NCBI GenBank assembly: GCA_000242935.3
Contig: CP007053.1
Span: forward strand, 1,860,001 to 1,924,000
Direction: 5' to 3'
DNA length: 64,000 bases
From: Opitutaceae bacterium TAV5
GTDB taxonomy: Bacteria > Verrucomicrobiota > Verrucomicrobiia > Opitutales > Opitutaceae
In this document: piece after piece, positions 1-7,438 of the stretch
How the letters are laid out: the number at the start of each line of letters is the position of its first letter
Numbering within the stretch: the stretch's first letter is position 1
Program-made: the position numbers and the translations under genes
Notes under the pieces: generated by a model
Databases searched by the model: none
The model's input: only the letters and a program-made list of their open reading frames with translations
What the model was told of the DNA's origin: nothing

Positions 1-550
1 TGGCCGTGATGGATGTCACCCGGGAGAACTGGCCGCTGGGCCCCGTGAGAAGGAATCCGACCGCGGCGACGCCTTCGCCTGTCGTGAAGCTTCCACCGTC
101 CAGCGAACCAAACTCGATGGTCGCCTTGACGTAGCCGGCGGCGCCTCCGTTGACGAGACGCATGCCGGTATCCGTCGCCAGGTAGTCGGGATTGGTGAGT
201 TCGCGGCCCGCCTCGGTGTTCACGCTGGTCCCGGAAATGGAGAAACGGACATCGGGACGGTTGGCCTCGGTAAACGAAAACGTGTTGGTCGATGTCCCGT
301 ATCTCTCGAATCCCGCAAACCCCTCTTTAATGACGGCAAAACCGTCGGTCGTTTCGAGCACGGATTTTTCGGTGCTCCCGGTCACTGTTTTCGTGATACC
401 GATTTTTCCGGTATCCTTGTCCATGGAACCGGGGCCGGTCGTGAGCACGGGATCGGTGATCACGACCGCATGCAGTTGGGACGCGGAAAGCAGGAGTGCG
501 GCAGAGGCGAGAGAAGCAAGGCGGGTGAACGGTTTCGTTGTGTTTTGCAT
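1..550 (-). CDS. Secreted protein of unknown function, 5' part only
   Basis: The reading frame starts at the ATG complementary to 548-550 and runs off the left edge, so only about 183 residues are visible. The N-terminus has a basic start (MQNTTKPFTRLAS), a hydrophobic stretch (LASAALLLSASQ) and a plausible signal peptidase I site after QLHA near residue 28, so export is likely. The rest is rich in Gly, Ser and Thr with beta-type composition (for example VKATIEFGSLDGGSF). This resembles the N-terminal parts of PEP-CTERM proteins elsewhere in the window, but the C-terminus that would prove it is missing. The gene is divergent from a LacI regulator, the arrangement seen between LacI and its targets in the other cassettes. 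No catalytic motif is visible. Confidence 0.6.
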   Translation of the reverse strand, partial: MQNTTKPFTRLASLASAALLLSASQLHAVVITDPVLTTGPGSMDKDTGKIGITKTVTGSTEKSVLETTDGFAVIKEGFAGFERYGTSTNTFSFTEANRPDVRFSISGTSVNTEAGRELTNPDYLATDTGMRLVNGGAAGYVKATIEFGSLDGGSFTTGEGVAAVGFLLTGPSGQFSRVTSITA

Positions 551-601
551 GGTGTTTTGCGGGTCGGTTGACGGGTGATGAACCGGGCGGGGGCCTGATC
601 G

Positions 602-615
602 CTCATAAAAATGGA
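602..615. promoter_or_regulatory. Possible operator half-match upstream of the secreted protein
   Basis: CTCATAAAAATGGA matches the cassette C operator CTCATAC(A/T)(A/T)ATGAG at 11 of 14 positions but loses the right end of the palindrome. It lies about 50 bases upstream of the secreted protein and in front of the LacI gene. It may be chance. Confidence 0.2.
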
Positions 616-646
616 TTGCGTGGCGGGCAAAACAAGGTGTTTTAGG

Positions 647-660
647 GTTAACACGTTTAC
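647..660. promoter_or_regulatory. Possible LacI operator in front of the first LacI gene
   Basis: GTTAACACGTTTAC is an imperfect palindrome (10 of 14 positions symmetric) with an ACGT centre, as is common for LacI-family operators. It lies 17 bases before the chosen start at 677 and inside the frame that would be coding if the upstream ATG at 611 were used, which favours the later start. Confidence 0.35.
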
Positions 661-676
661 CTCATTTAAATACGCA

Positions 677-1699
677 ATGATTTCAAAATCGCCGACTTAT
701 CGTGATATTGCGCAACGGGCGGGAGTGAGCATTGCGACCGTAAGTTTCGCGTTGCGCAACCGGTCCAAGGTATCGGAAGAAACGCGACGACGGATCAAGG
801 CCATCGCCGCGGAGTGCGGTTACCGGCCCAATCCGATGGTGACGGCGCTGATGTCGCAACACCGGCGGCGGTCGGCACGGCAGCAGATGCGGGCGATCAT
901 CGTATCGTTTTCTCCGGGCTGGATGCCGGAGGCGGCCGGCGGGCATTCGACCCTCTCCCGCTTCCGGGACGGGGAACGGACAGCGTGCGAGGAGACCGGT
1001 TTCATTCTCGAAGGCATGTTGTGGGGGGAATTCGAGGAATCGGCCCGGCGTGTGTTCGCCCGGCTGCGCGCGCGTCGGGTGCCCGGCGTGGTGTTTCGCG
1101 GCGGCAGCGTGCCGAAATGGTGCGAGTCGGGCTGGGACAACTACGCGTTCGCCGCCCTCGGCTCTCCGCTCAGGAATTTCAACGCGCATCTCAGCATGGC
1201 CGATCACTACGGCAACGCGTGGCTGGTGATGGACAGGCTGGCCGCGCTGGGATACCGGCGCCCGGGATTCGTCCTGGAGCGGTCATTATGGGTCAATTAC
1301 CGGGCGCTGTCCGCCTATATGGGCTGGGCCAGGATCAACGGATACGAGGCTCCCGCGCCGCTGGTGGTGGACCACTGGGACCGCGAGGCGTTTCTGCGCT
1401 GGTTCGGGCAGGGACGGCCGGACGCCATCGTGGTGTCGTCAGGGGAGCCGATCGACTATCTGAAAGTAGCAGGGATCCGCATTCCGGAGGATGTCGGGAT
1501 CGCTCATCTGGATCTGGATGATTCGTGGCAGCACCTGGCCGGAGTCAGGCAAAACAACTTCGAGGCAGGTCGCGCCGCCGTGCATCTGGTGATCGACCAG
1601 ATCAACCGCAATGTCTGCGGCATTCCGGAGCATCCGCGTTCCATGTTCATCACTGGCGACTGGTTCGCCGGGCCAAGCGTGAGGAAGCAAGAACGCTGA
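677..1699 (+). CDS. LacI family transcriptional regulator
   Basis: A 340-residue sugar-responsive DNA-binding regulator. The N-terminal helix-turn-helix is clear (YRDIAQRAGVSIATVSFALR, about residues 6-25), followed by a hinge segment (YRPNPMVTALMSQHR) that is a variant of the signature shared by the other three LacI proteins here. The rest is a periplasmic-binding-protein-like ligand domain with the usual late I-P-E-D-V-G-I-A-H-L motif. An upstream in-frame ATG at 611 would add 22 atypical residues, so the ATG at 677 is preferred. It is divergent from the secreted protein at the left edge and probably controls it. The inducer is unknown. It converges with pgl, 28 bases apart. Confidence 0.85.
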   Translation: MISKSPTYRDIAQRAGVSIATVSFALRNRSKVSEETRRRIKAIAAECGYRPNPMVTALMSQHRRRSARQQMRAIIVSFSPGWMPEAAGGHSTLSRFRDGERTACEETGFILEGMLWGEFEESARRVFARLRARRVPGVVFRGGSVPKWCESGWDNYAFAALGSPLRNFNAHLSMADHYGNAWLVMDRLAALGYRRPGFVLERSLWVNYRALSAYMGWARINGYEAPAPLVVDHWDREAFLRWFGQGRPDAIVVSSGEPIDYLKVAGIRIPEDVGIAHLDLDDSWQHLAGVRQNNFEAGRAAVHLVIDQINRNVCGIPEHPRSMFITGDWFAGPSVRKQER

Positions 1700-1727
1700 T
1701 GCGCGAAAGAAGGGCGAACCGCCGCCG

Positions 1728-2471
1728 TCACAGCTTCGCCGCGGCCGCTTCGTCCACCAGCCACACGGTTTTGTCGGCGACGGTTTTGAGGATCTGCGAA
1801 GGCGTTTCGTTCGGCGCGTAGTGTCCCTTCATGACACGGTGCAGCGCGTCGGCCTTGCCGGCGCCGAGCGTCATGACCACGATCAGGTCACAGGCGGCAA
1901 GGCCAGTGGGCGTGATCGTCAGGCGCCAGCCCTTGCCGGGGACTTCCTGCGCGCCGAAAAGGGCGCCACCGTCCCCGGCCAGGAGCGGCGTGCCCGGAAA
2001 GAGCGAGGCGGTGTGGCAGTCGTCGCCCATGCCGAGGAAGCAGACATTGTAGGCGCGGGCATGGGCGCCGCTGGCCGGATCGCGGAGCGCAGCAAGGGCC
2101 GGGGCGTAGGCGTGCGCAGCTTCGGCGGGCGCGAGGTGGACGGGCCACGGATGACGGCGGCCCGCGGGAACGCCGAGCGGATCAAGCAGGTCGCGGACCG
2201 CGTTGCCGAAATTGCTCTCGGGGCTTTCGGGCGGCACGTGGCGTTCGTCGCTCACCGTCCAGTCGATCGCCGCGGCAACGGCGGCCGGGAGTGCGCCGGT
2301 CGTGACGGCCCAGCGATACCACTCCTTCGGCGTGCCGCCGCCGGTCAGCGCCCAGAGAAAACGTTCCCCCTCGGGCGTGCGGCTGCGCTGTTCGAGCGCG
2401 AGATCGAGCGCGGTTTGAAAGAACGCGGATTTTTCCGCAACAAGGAGGCGGCCGTAAGGTGTGGTGGTCAT
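1728..2471 (-). CDS. pgl: 6-phosphogluconolactonase
   Basis: A 247-residue cytosolic enzyme of the DevB/SOL type. It hydrolyses 6-phosphogluconolactone to 6-phosphogluconate, the second step of the oxidative pentose phosphate pathway. Family motifs are intact: TGGGTP at residues 43-48 for phosphate binding, SDERHVPPESPESNFG near 73-88, and GMGDDCHTASLFPG near 150-163, where the family usually has G-M-G-x-D-G-H-T-A-S-L-F-P. The start at 2471 begins with MTTTPYGRLLVAEK and excludes an upstream extension encoded by repeat DNA. It is the last gene of zwf-opcA-pgl, all read leftward. The 116-base spacer to opcA is occupied by a palindromic repeat. Confidence 0.9.
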   Translation of the reverse strand: MTTTPYGRLLVAEKSAFFQTALDLALEQRSRTPEGERFLWALTGGGTPKEWYRWAVTTGALPAAVAAAIDWTVSDERHVPPESPESNFGNAVRDLLDPLGVPAGRRHPWPVHLAPAEAAHAYAPALAALRDPASGAHARAYNVCFLGMGDDCHTASLFPGTPLLAGDGGALFGAQEVPGKGWRLTITPTGLAACDLIVVMTLGAGKADALHRVMKGHYAPNETPSQILKTVADKTVWLVDEAAAAKL

Positions 2472-2473
2472 GG

Positions 2474-2592
2474 GAAAAGCTGAAACGCTGAAAACTGAAA
2501 TGCTGAAACCGGAATGCGGTGTGACAGATGGAAGCGAGCAGGAGATTTGCTCCATTTCAGCTTTTCAGTTTTCAGCATTTCAGCTTTTCAGA
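2474..2592. repeat. Palindromic repeat of GCTGAAA words between opcA and pgl
   Basis: The left arm (2474-2510) reads as successive GCTGAAA, CGCTGAAAACTGAAA and TGCTGAAA words. The right arm (2551-2590) is its approximate reverse complement (TTTCAGCTTTTCAG, TTTTCAGCATTTCAG). A 40-base unrelated loop separates them. The arms begin one to three bases before the pgl start codon and end over the opcA stop codon, so the element fills the whole spacer and supplies the opcA stop. Confidence 0.8.
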
Positions 2593-3589
2593 AAAACATC
2601 GCCTCGGAGAGCGCGGCTTCGGGGGCGAGGAGGTTGATGGCGGTCTTGATCTCCTCGCGGCCCTCGCCGTAGTCGGCCTCGAGTTGCGCACAACCGTGGT
2701 GGAGTTTGCCGGCCCAGCGGAAGTGGTGCGCGTTGCCGTATTCGAAAATCAGCTCGGTCTCGTCGGTCGCGAGTTTGGGCGACGCGCTGAAGTGGAGCGG
2801 CAGCCCGGCAGGCGCGCCGCAATCGGCGAGGCGTTCATGCGCCCAGTGGAGAAGCGAGCGCGCCTCGGCCACGACGCCCGCGCCGGCGTGGGCGCGGATG
2901 CCCTGGAGGCCGTCGGCGAGCGCGGCGGGTTCGTAATTCGCAAGGAACTGGCCGATGGACTGGCGCACGGGCAGCAGGCGGGCGTGGGCGAGATCGCGCA
3001 CGGCGGCGGGGTTGGGCCAGTTGAAGGTGAGCACGTCGGCCGGCGCGATGGCGCTGTCGAAAATCACCCGCTTGGAGCGGCCGAGCAGGTAACGGTAGTC
3101 GCTGAGCCGGGTGCTGGAGGTGAAGCGGTGGACCCAGTAATAGAGCGGCAGGTCGGTGGAGAGGCAGATGGAAACCTGGTCTTCCAGATACTGGCGCGCG
3201 CTCATCGGGTAACTGAGAAGCACGAACTCGCAGCAGCGGAGATCGCCGCGGGTTTTTCCCGGATGGCATTCGCCATAAATCTTGGCGCGCATCTCGTCGC
3301 CGACTTCGTCGTAACGCATGGGGCAAAGCACGACGACGCGGCACGGATAACGGCGGGAAAATTCGACGGCGATGCGAAACTGGACAAGCGCATCCTCCTC
3401 GGTGGTCTGGAAACCGAGGTGGAGCACGAAGTTCACCTGCGTGGCCTTGGGGTCCTCGATGCCCGCGGAAGCCGGATCGTCGGGATCGAGGCCGGTGATC
3501 TCGGGGTTGGACCAGAGGCTGGCGAGGCTTTTGGAAATGGCGTCAACGGGAACCTCGATTCCGGGCAGGGCGTTGAAAATGGCAGGCAT
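2588..3589 (-). CDS. opcA: OpcA, glucose-6-phosphate dehydrogenase assembly/subunit protein
   Basis: A 333-residue protein of the OpcA family, known from cyanobacteria and actinobacteria as a factor needed for assembly or activity of glucose-6-phosphate dehydrogenase. Recognisable stretches are RVVVLCPMRYDEVGDEMRAK, GDLRCCEFVLLSYPMSA and the DLPLYYWVHR segment. The start at 3589 (MPAIFNALPGIEV) is preferred over an in-frame extension that reads through repeat DNA. The gene lies between zwf and pgl, and this order is itself strong functional evidence. No signal peptide or membrane segment is visible, so it should act in the cytosol with Zwf. Confidence 0.88.
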   Translation of the reverse strand: MPAIFNALPGIEVPVDAISKSLASLWSNPEITGLDPDDPASAGIEDPKATQVNFVLHLGFQTTEEDALVQFRIAVEFSRRYPCRVVVLCPMRYDEVGDEMRAKIYGECHPGKTRGDLRCCEFVLLSYPMSARQYLEDQVSICLSTDLPLYYWVHRFTSSTRLSDYRYLLGRSKRVIFDSAIAPADVLTFNWPNPAAVRDLAHARLLPVRQSIGQFLANYEPAALADGLQGIRAHAGAGVVAEARSLLHWAHERLADCGAPAGLPLHFSASPKLATDETELIFEYGNAHHFRWAGKLHHGCAQLEADYGEGREEIKTAINLLAPEAALSEAMFF

Positions 3590-3592
3590 GGT

Positions 3593-3892
3593 GGAATTTT
3601 CGATTCTGGATTTTCGATTCTCGATTGGGCGCTGCCGCGCCGGATTTATCAGACAGGAGGTTCTAGAAATTGAACAGAAGGCAACGAAGAGAACGAAGAA
3701 CAACCAAGGAAGCAGATGCCTCATTCTTGTTTAACTCAATTGGAATAAATAAATTATCATTCATTGCCTTCTTTGTTTTCCCTTCGTTACCTTGGTTTCC
3801 TTCTGTTCAAAAATGAGTTTTTGGAACCTCGAGGATGGAGAGGCAGCTCCTGATCGGGAATCGAAAATCAGGAATCGAAAATCGAAAATTCC
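3593..3892. repeat. 300-base nested palindrome filling the zwf-opcA spacer
   Basis: Four pairs of complementary segments nest inside one another. Outer arms of GATTTTCGATTC words lie at 3593-3626 and 3857-3892. A GCTGCC/GGCAGC pair lies at 3631-3636 and 3842-3847, and a GAGGTTC/GAACCTC pair at 3657-3663 and 3824-3830. Inner arms built on GAACAGAAGG plus AACGAAG words lie at 3672-3715 and 3773-3809. The centre is A+T rich, unlike its surroundings. It stops three bases short of the opcA start codon and one base short of the zwf stop codon. The inner word recurs at 61504-61643. Confidence 0.85.
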
Positions 3893-3893
3893 C

Positions 3894-5441
3894 TCACGGT
3901 TTTCTCCAGGTGTGGCCTTCGCGGGCGAGGAGGGCGTCGGCGGCGGCCGGGCCCCAGGAGCCGGCGGCGTAGGTGTCGATGCCCTCGCGGCCGGCGGCGG
4001 CCCAGGCTTCGAGGAGGGGCGTGTAGAGTTTCCAGGAGGTCTCGGCCTCGTCGCCACGGATGAAGAGCGTGCCGTCGCCGATCATCGCATCGAGCACGAG
4101 GCGCTCGTAGGCTTCGGGCGTGTTGGAACCGAAGGTGGCGCTGTAGCGGAAGTTCATCTTCACCGGCTGGGTGCGGGTTTCGAGGCCAGGCACCTTGCCG
4201 TTGAGGATGAGGTTGAGCCCTTCGTCGGGCTGGATCTGGAACGAGAGCGTGTTGGGAGCGAGGTCGAAACCGCCGCCGGCAAAGAGCGTGCCGGGCGGGC
4301 GCTTGAACTCGATGGCGATTTCGGTGACGCGGCGCGCCATGCGTTTGCCGGAGCGCAGGTAAAACGGCACGCCCTGCCAGCGCCAGTTGTTGATCGAGAG
4401 GCGGATCGCCGCGTAGGTCTCGGTCGCGGATTTTTCGGAGATGCCCTCCTCTTCCAGATAACCTTTCACCTGCTTGCCGCCCGTCATGCCGGCGGCGTAC
4501 TGGGCGCGGGCCACGTCGGATTCGGGTCCGGAGCCGAGCCGGAGAGGCTGGATGGCTTTCAGGAGCTTGACCTTCTCGTCACGGACGGCTTCGGCGGCGA
4601 GCGACACAGGCGGCTCCATCGCGGTGAGCGCGACGAGCTGCATGGTGTGGTTCTGGATCATGTCGCGCAGGCAGCCGCTCTGCTCGTAATAACCGCCGCG
4701 CGTGCCCACGCCGACTTCCTCGGCCACGGTGATCTGCACGGAGTTGATGTAGTTGCGGTTCCAGAGCGGTTCAAAGATGGCGTTGGAGAAACGCTGCACG
4801 AGCATGTCCTGCACGGTCTCCTTGCCGAGGTAGTGATCGATCCGATACACCTGGTGCTCCTCGAAGACACGGCGGATGGTGCCGTTGAGTTCGAGGGCGG
4901 AGGCGAGGTCCCTGCCGAAGGGTTTTTCGATGATGACCTTGGCGTGATGCGGCTGGCCGAGGTATTTCGAGGCGAGACCGGAGGCGCCGAGGTTTTCCAG
5001 GATGGGTTCGAATACGGAAGGCGGCGTGGAGATGTAGAAAAGCGTTTGCAGTTCGCGGCCGTGCTTCTTTTCGAGTCCGGTGATGTGGGCGGCGAGGCGT
5101 TTGAAGGCTTCGGGATCATCGTAGCCGCCGGCGACGTAGGTGGTGCGGGAGGCGACGCGGTCCCAGACGTCGGCATTGAGCTCGCGGCGGGAAAACTCTT
5201 TCACGGCGTCGGTGGCGATCTTCCGGAATTCGTCGTCGGGGATGGGCTTGCGTCCGTAGCCGACGAGATGGAAATCGGCGGGGAGGAGGTTGTCGAAGCC
5301 GAGGTTGTAGATGGCGGGGATGAGCTTGCGGGCGGTGAGGTCGCCGGATGCGCCAAAAATGACGATGACGGTGGGCGGAGCGCCCCGGTGCTTGCTGAGA
5401 CCTTGCAGGAACGGATGGCGGTGAGCGTCGGCGGCAGACAT
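3894..5441 (-). CDS. zwf: Glucose-6-phosphate 1-dehydrogenase
   Basis: A 515-residue enzyme that oxidises glucose 6-phosphate to 6-phosphogluconolactone with NADP+ or NAD+, the entry step of the oxidative pentose phosphate pathway. Diagnostic motifs are the nucleotide-binding GASGDLTARKL at residues 30-40, EKPFGRD at 172-178, and the substrate and catalytic motif RIDHYLGKE at 200-208 with the active-site histidine. Length is normal for the family. The start at 5441 (MSAADAHRHPFLQG) is used rather than an upstream ATG at 5492. It is the first gene of zwf-opcA-pgl, and the partner protein OpcA follows after a 304-base palindromic spacer. Confidence 0.97.
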   Translation of the reverse strand: MSAADAHRHPFLQGLSKHRGAPPTVIVIFGASGDLTARKLIPAIYNLGFDNLLPADFHLVGYGRKPIPDDEFRKIATDAVKEFSRRELNADVWDRVASRTTYVAGGYDDPEAFKRLAAHITGLEKKHGRELQTLFYISTPPSVFEPILENLGASGLASKYLGQPHHAKVIIEKPFGRDLASALELNGTIRRVFEEHQVYRIDHYLGKETVQDMLVQRFSNAIFEPLWNRNYINSVQITVAEEVGVGTRGGYYEQSGCLRDMIQNHTMQLVALTAMEPPVSLAAEAVRDEKVKLLKAIQPLRLGSGPESDVARAQYAAGMTGGKQVKGYLEEEGISEKSATETYAAIRLSINNWRWQGVPFYLRSGKRMARRVTEIAIEFKRPPGTLFAGGGFDLAPNTLSFQIQPDEGLNLILNGKVPGLETRTQPVKMNFRYSATFGSNTPEAYERLVLDAMIGDGTLFIRGDEAETSWKLYTPLLEAWAAAGREGIDTYAAGSWGPAAADALLAREGHTWRKP

Positions 5442-5552
5442 GAGTGAGTCGATTGGTCGGAAGGGGAACTGGTACGCACAGATGCCCGGCAAGCAAGTTT
5501 TATGAGGGCAAATCGCCGTGCTGATGTCGGTTGCGTGCTGACCGGGCGCGCC

Positions 5553-6347
5553 TCAGAGCAGGTCGCGGCGGACCTTGCGGGCGAGGATGTCCTCGAAGTG
5601 CTTGCGCAATGTTTTCTCCTTGCCGTCGAGGCCGGGCATGCGGGCGAGCCACTGGTACACTTCCTCGCGCAGGTGCTTCGGCATCGCGGGCGGCAGGCGG
5701 GCGGCTTTTTCGAGCGCCGCCACCACCTTGTCCGCCACCACCTCGCACATGCGCTGCGCGGTCGCGGAGCTGTGGAGACCCGCCAGGCGCGTGACCACGT
5801 CCCCGGCCGGCGGCGGCGGGCGCAGGGCCGCGGCGAGGCCGTCGCCGCGCGGGCGCTGTTTCTGCACGATCTTGTAGAGAATGAGGCTGGGGGCGACGAC
5901 CGACACGGTGCGCGGCCAGAAGCTCGCCATCAGGTTCCAGGGTGCGCCGCCGGGCTGGTCGCCGGAGGCGCGGATGTCGCTGCGCAGGATCACCGCCGGG
6001 ATGTCGGCAAACTTGGCGAACATGAATTCCACCAGCGTGCCGCTGTCGAGTTCGGCGCCGTCGAAGCTGAAGAGGGCGAGGTCGCTCTCGACGAGGGCGA
6101 GGAGATCCTTGTCGCGGATCGTCTTGGCGCGCCTGTTGCGAAACTCGATGTCCTGCGGCAGCCGGCAGAGGAAGCGGCCATGCGAGCGCTCGTAGATTTC
6201 CTCGGCCAGCCACGCGTTGCCGATGAGGTGCTTGAGGCTGAACAGCTCGCCGCCGAAATAAACGTTGAACGCCGGATGCTTGTTGCCGCCGGAGGAGGAC
6301 TGGCCGGACCGGGCCTTGGTGACCTTGGCCTTGGATGATTTGGGCAT
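5553..6347 (-). CDS. Nucleoside 2-deoxyribosyltransferase-like protein
   Basis: A 264-residue protein whose first half fits the nucleoside 2-deoxyribosyltransferase fold: YFGGELFS at residues 30-37 (family Y-L-A-G-P-x-F-S), RDKDLLALVESDLALFSFDG at 78-97, and DSGTLVEFMFAKFADIPAV from 101, where E107 aligns with the catalytic glutamate of the family (D-x-G-T-x-x-E). Known members exchange bases between deoxynucleosides or cleave modified nucleotides. The N-terminal 25 residues are Lys/Ser rich and probably disordered. The C-terminal half (from about 175) is not recognised. Whether it is a transferase or a house-cleaning hydrolase cannot be told. The spacer upstream holds a palindromic repeat. 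Confidence 0.65.
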   Translation of the reverse strand: MPKSSKAKVTKARSGQSSSGGNKHPAFNVYFGGELFSLKHLIGNAWLAEEIYERSHGRFLCRLPQDIEFRNRRAKTIRDKDLLALVESDLALFSFDGAELDSGTLVEFMFAKFADIPAVILRSDIRASGDQPGGAPWNLMASFWPRTVSVVAPSLILYKIVQKQRPRGDGLAAALRPPPPAGDVVTRLAGLHSSATAQRMCEVVADKVVAALEKAARLPPAMPKHLREEVYQWLARMPGLDGKEKTLRKHFEDILARKVRRDLL

Positions 6348-6381
6348 GAAAAGCGAAAGTCAGGGGAGACGATCAGGAAAA

Positions 6382-6466
6382 GCCCACGAAAGACACAAAA
6401 GGACACGAAAAGAATACCATAACTTTATGATCCGGATTTTCGGGTCCTTTCGTGTGTTGCACGGGC
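6382..6466. repeat. Palindromic repeat of ACGAAA words between sufT and the deoxyribosyltransferase-like gene
   Basis: The left arm 6382-6413 (GCCCACGAAAGACACAAAAG, then GACACGAAAAG) is matched by the reverse complement of 6432-6466 (GCCCGTGCAACACACGAAAG, then GACCCGAAAATC). The loop is about 18 A+T-rich bases. It has the same build as the other spacer palindromes, with a different word. Confidence 0.75.
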
Positions 6467-6491
6467 CAAAACCTCATTTTGTCGGCATGGC

Positions 6492-7043
6492 TTATTCGAG
6501 GCCGAGTTTCTGGCGGCCGGCTTCGGAGATCATCTGCGGGTTCCAGACCGGATCCCAGACGATGTGAACCTTGGCGGACTCGACAGCCGGAAGGGCGGCG
6601 ATCTTCTGGCGCGCATCCTCGGCGATCACCGGCCCCATGCCGCAGCCGGGGGCGGTCAGCGTCATCTTCACCTCGACGGTGTGGAGATCGGGATTGGCCG
6701 GGGATTTTTCGATGGAGAGATCGTAGATGAGGCCGAGGTCCACGATGTTGACGGGAATCTCGGGATCGAAGCAGGTCTTGAGGACATCCCAGACCGCCTG
6801 CTCGCTGAAAACGCCGCCGGAGGCCGGGGCGGCGGCGGACACCGGACCGAGCGTGGAGAGCTCAAAACCGGCGATGGCGTCGGCATTTTCCCGCGACACG
6901 AGAAAAAGGCCGCGATCGGTGCGGAGGGTGACGTTGCCGCCGAGGGTCTGGACCACATCGACCGCGGTGCCAGCCGGGAGGGCGGCGGCGTCGCCAGCGG
7001 GAATCGCGGTGGCCGGGGTTTCCTTGAGAAGGCGTGTGCTCAT
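6492..7043 (-). CDS. sufT: Iron-sulfur cluster assembly protein SufT
   Basis: A 183-residue SufT-type protein with two parts. The N-terminal part (about residues 10-60; PAGTAVDVVQTLGGNVTLRT, then DRGLFLVSRENADAIAG) matches the extension typical of long SufT proteins. The C-terminal part (about 75-183) is a DUF59/MIP18 domain with FDPEIPVNIVDLGLIYDL, MTLTAPGCGMGPVIAED and VWDPVWNPQMISEAGRQ, including the conserved cysteine of the T-A-P-G-C-G motif. Such proteins help mature Fe-S enzymes. The start is the ATG ending at 7043 (MSTRLLKETPA). No other suf gene is in the window. Confidence 0.9.
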   Translation of the reverse strand: MSTRLLKETPATAIPAGDAAALPAGTAVDVVQTLGGNVTLRTDRGLFLVSRENADAIAGFELSTLGPVSAAAPASGGVFSEQAVWDVLKTCFDPEIPVNIVDLGLIYDLSIEKSPANPDLHTVEVKMTLTAPGCGMGPVIAEDARQKIAALPAVESAKVHIVWDPVWNPQMISEAGRQKLGLE

Positions 7044-7090
7044 GAGAGGCAGTCTCGGAAGCATCGCGGCAGAGTGTCGAGCCTGGAGCG

Positions 7091-7130
7091 GTCCGGATGT
7101 CCAACATACTGGCCCCGATATCCAACAGAT
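7091..7130. repeat. Short word repeat upstream of sufT
   Basis: Read on the minus strand this contains GTTGGATATC and TATGTTGGACATCC, two copies of a GTTGGAnAT word spaced about 19 bases apart, in the style of the other spacer repeats. A run of ten G, one A and six G follows on the plus strand at 7139-7155. Confidence 0.4.
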
Positions 7131-7221
7131 CAGGCGGCGGGGGGGGGGAGGGGGGACCTGCACGATGATGGACGGCGGATGTTCCTGGAGCGGCTGCGCC
7201 GCAATCGAAGTTTTCCGGAAG

Positions 7222-7330
7222 GGAATAGCCGCAAAGAGGCAGCACAAAAGGCGCAAAAAAACGGAAGGAGCGTTTTTGTTTGTTCGTCTGATTTTTTGCG
7301 CTTTTTCGTGCCTTTTTGCGGCCATTCAAA
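7222..7330. repeat. Palindromic repeat of CGCAAA words upstream of sufT
   Basis: The left arm 7222-7263 (GAATAGCCGCAAAGAGGCAG, then CACAAAAGGCGCAAAAAA) pairs with the reverse complement of 7291-7330 (GAATGGCCGCAAAAAGGCAC, then GAAAAAGCGCAAAAAA). The loop is about 27 bases. It lies in the 395-base gap between the divergent sufT and phosphodiester glycosidase genes. Nothing else coding is visible in that gap. Confidence 0.75.
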
Positions 7331-7438
7331 ACAAGCCACCGCTATATGGAAATCATGCTCTTGGGTACATAGTTTTTCGGAATGGTCTGATGGAGTTTCC
7401 GGTTTTCCTCGCAAGGAAACCGCGTTCTTATCGGGGTG

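Noticed and set aside
3792-5447. A 551-codon plus-strand frame opposite zwf
   Set aside because: It contains no recognisable domain and mirrors zwf, whose motifs are unambiguous.
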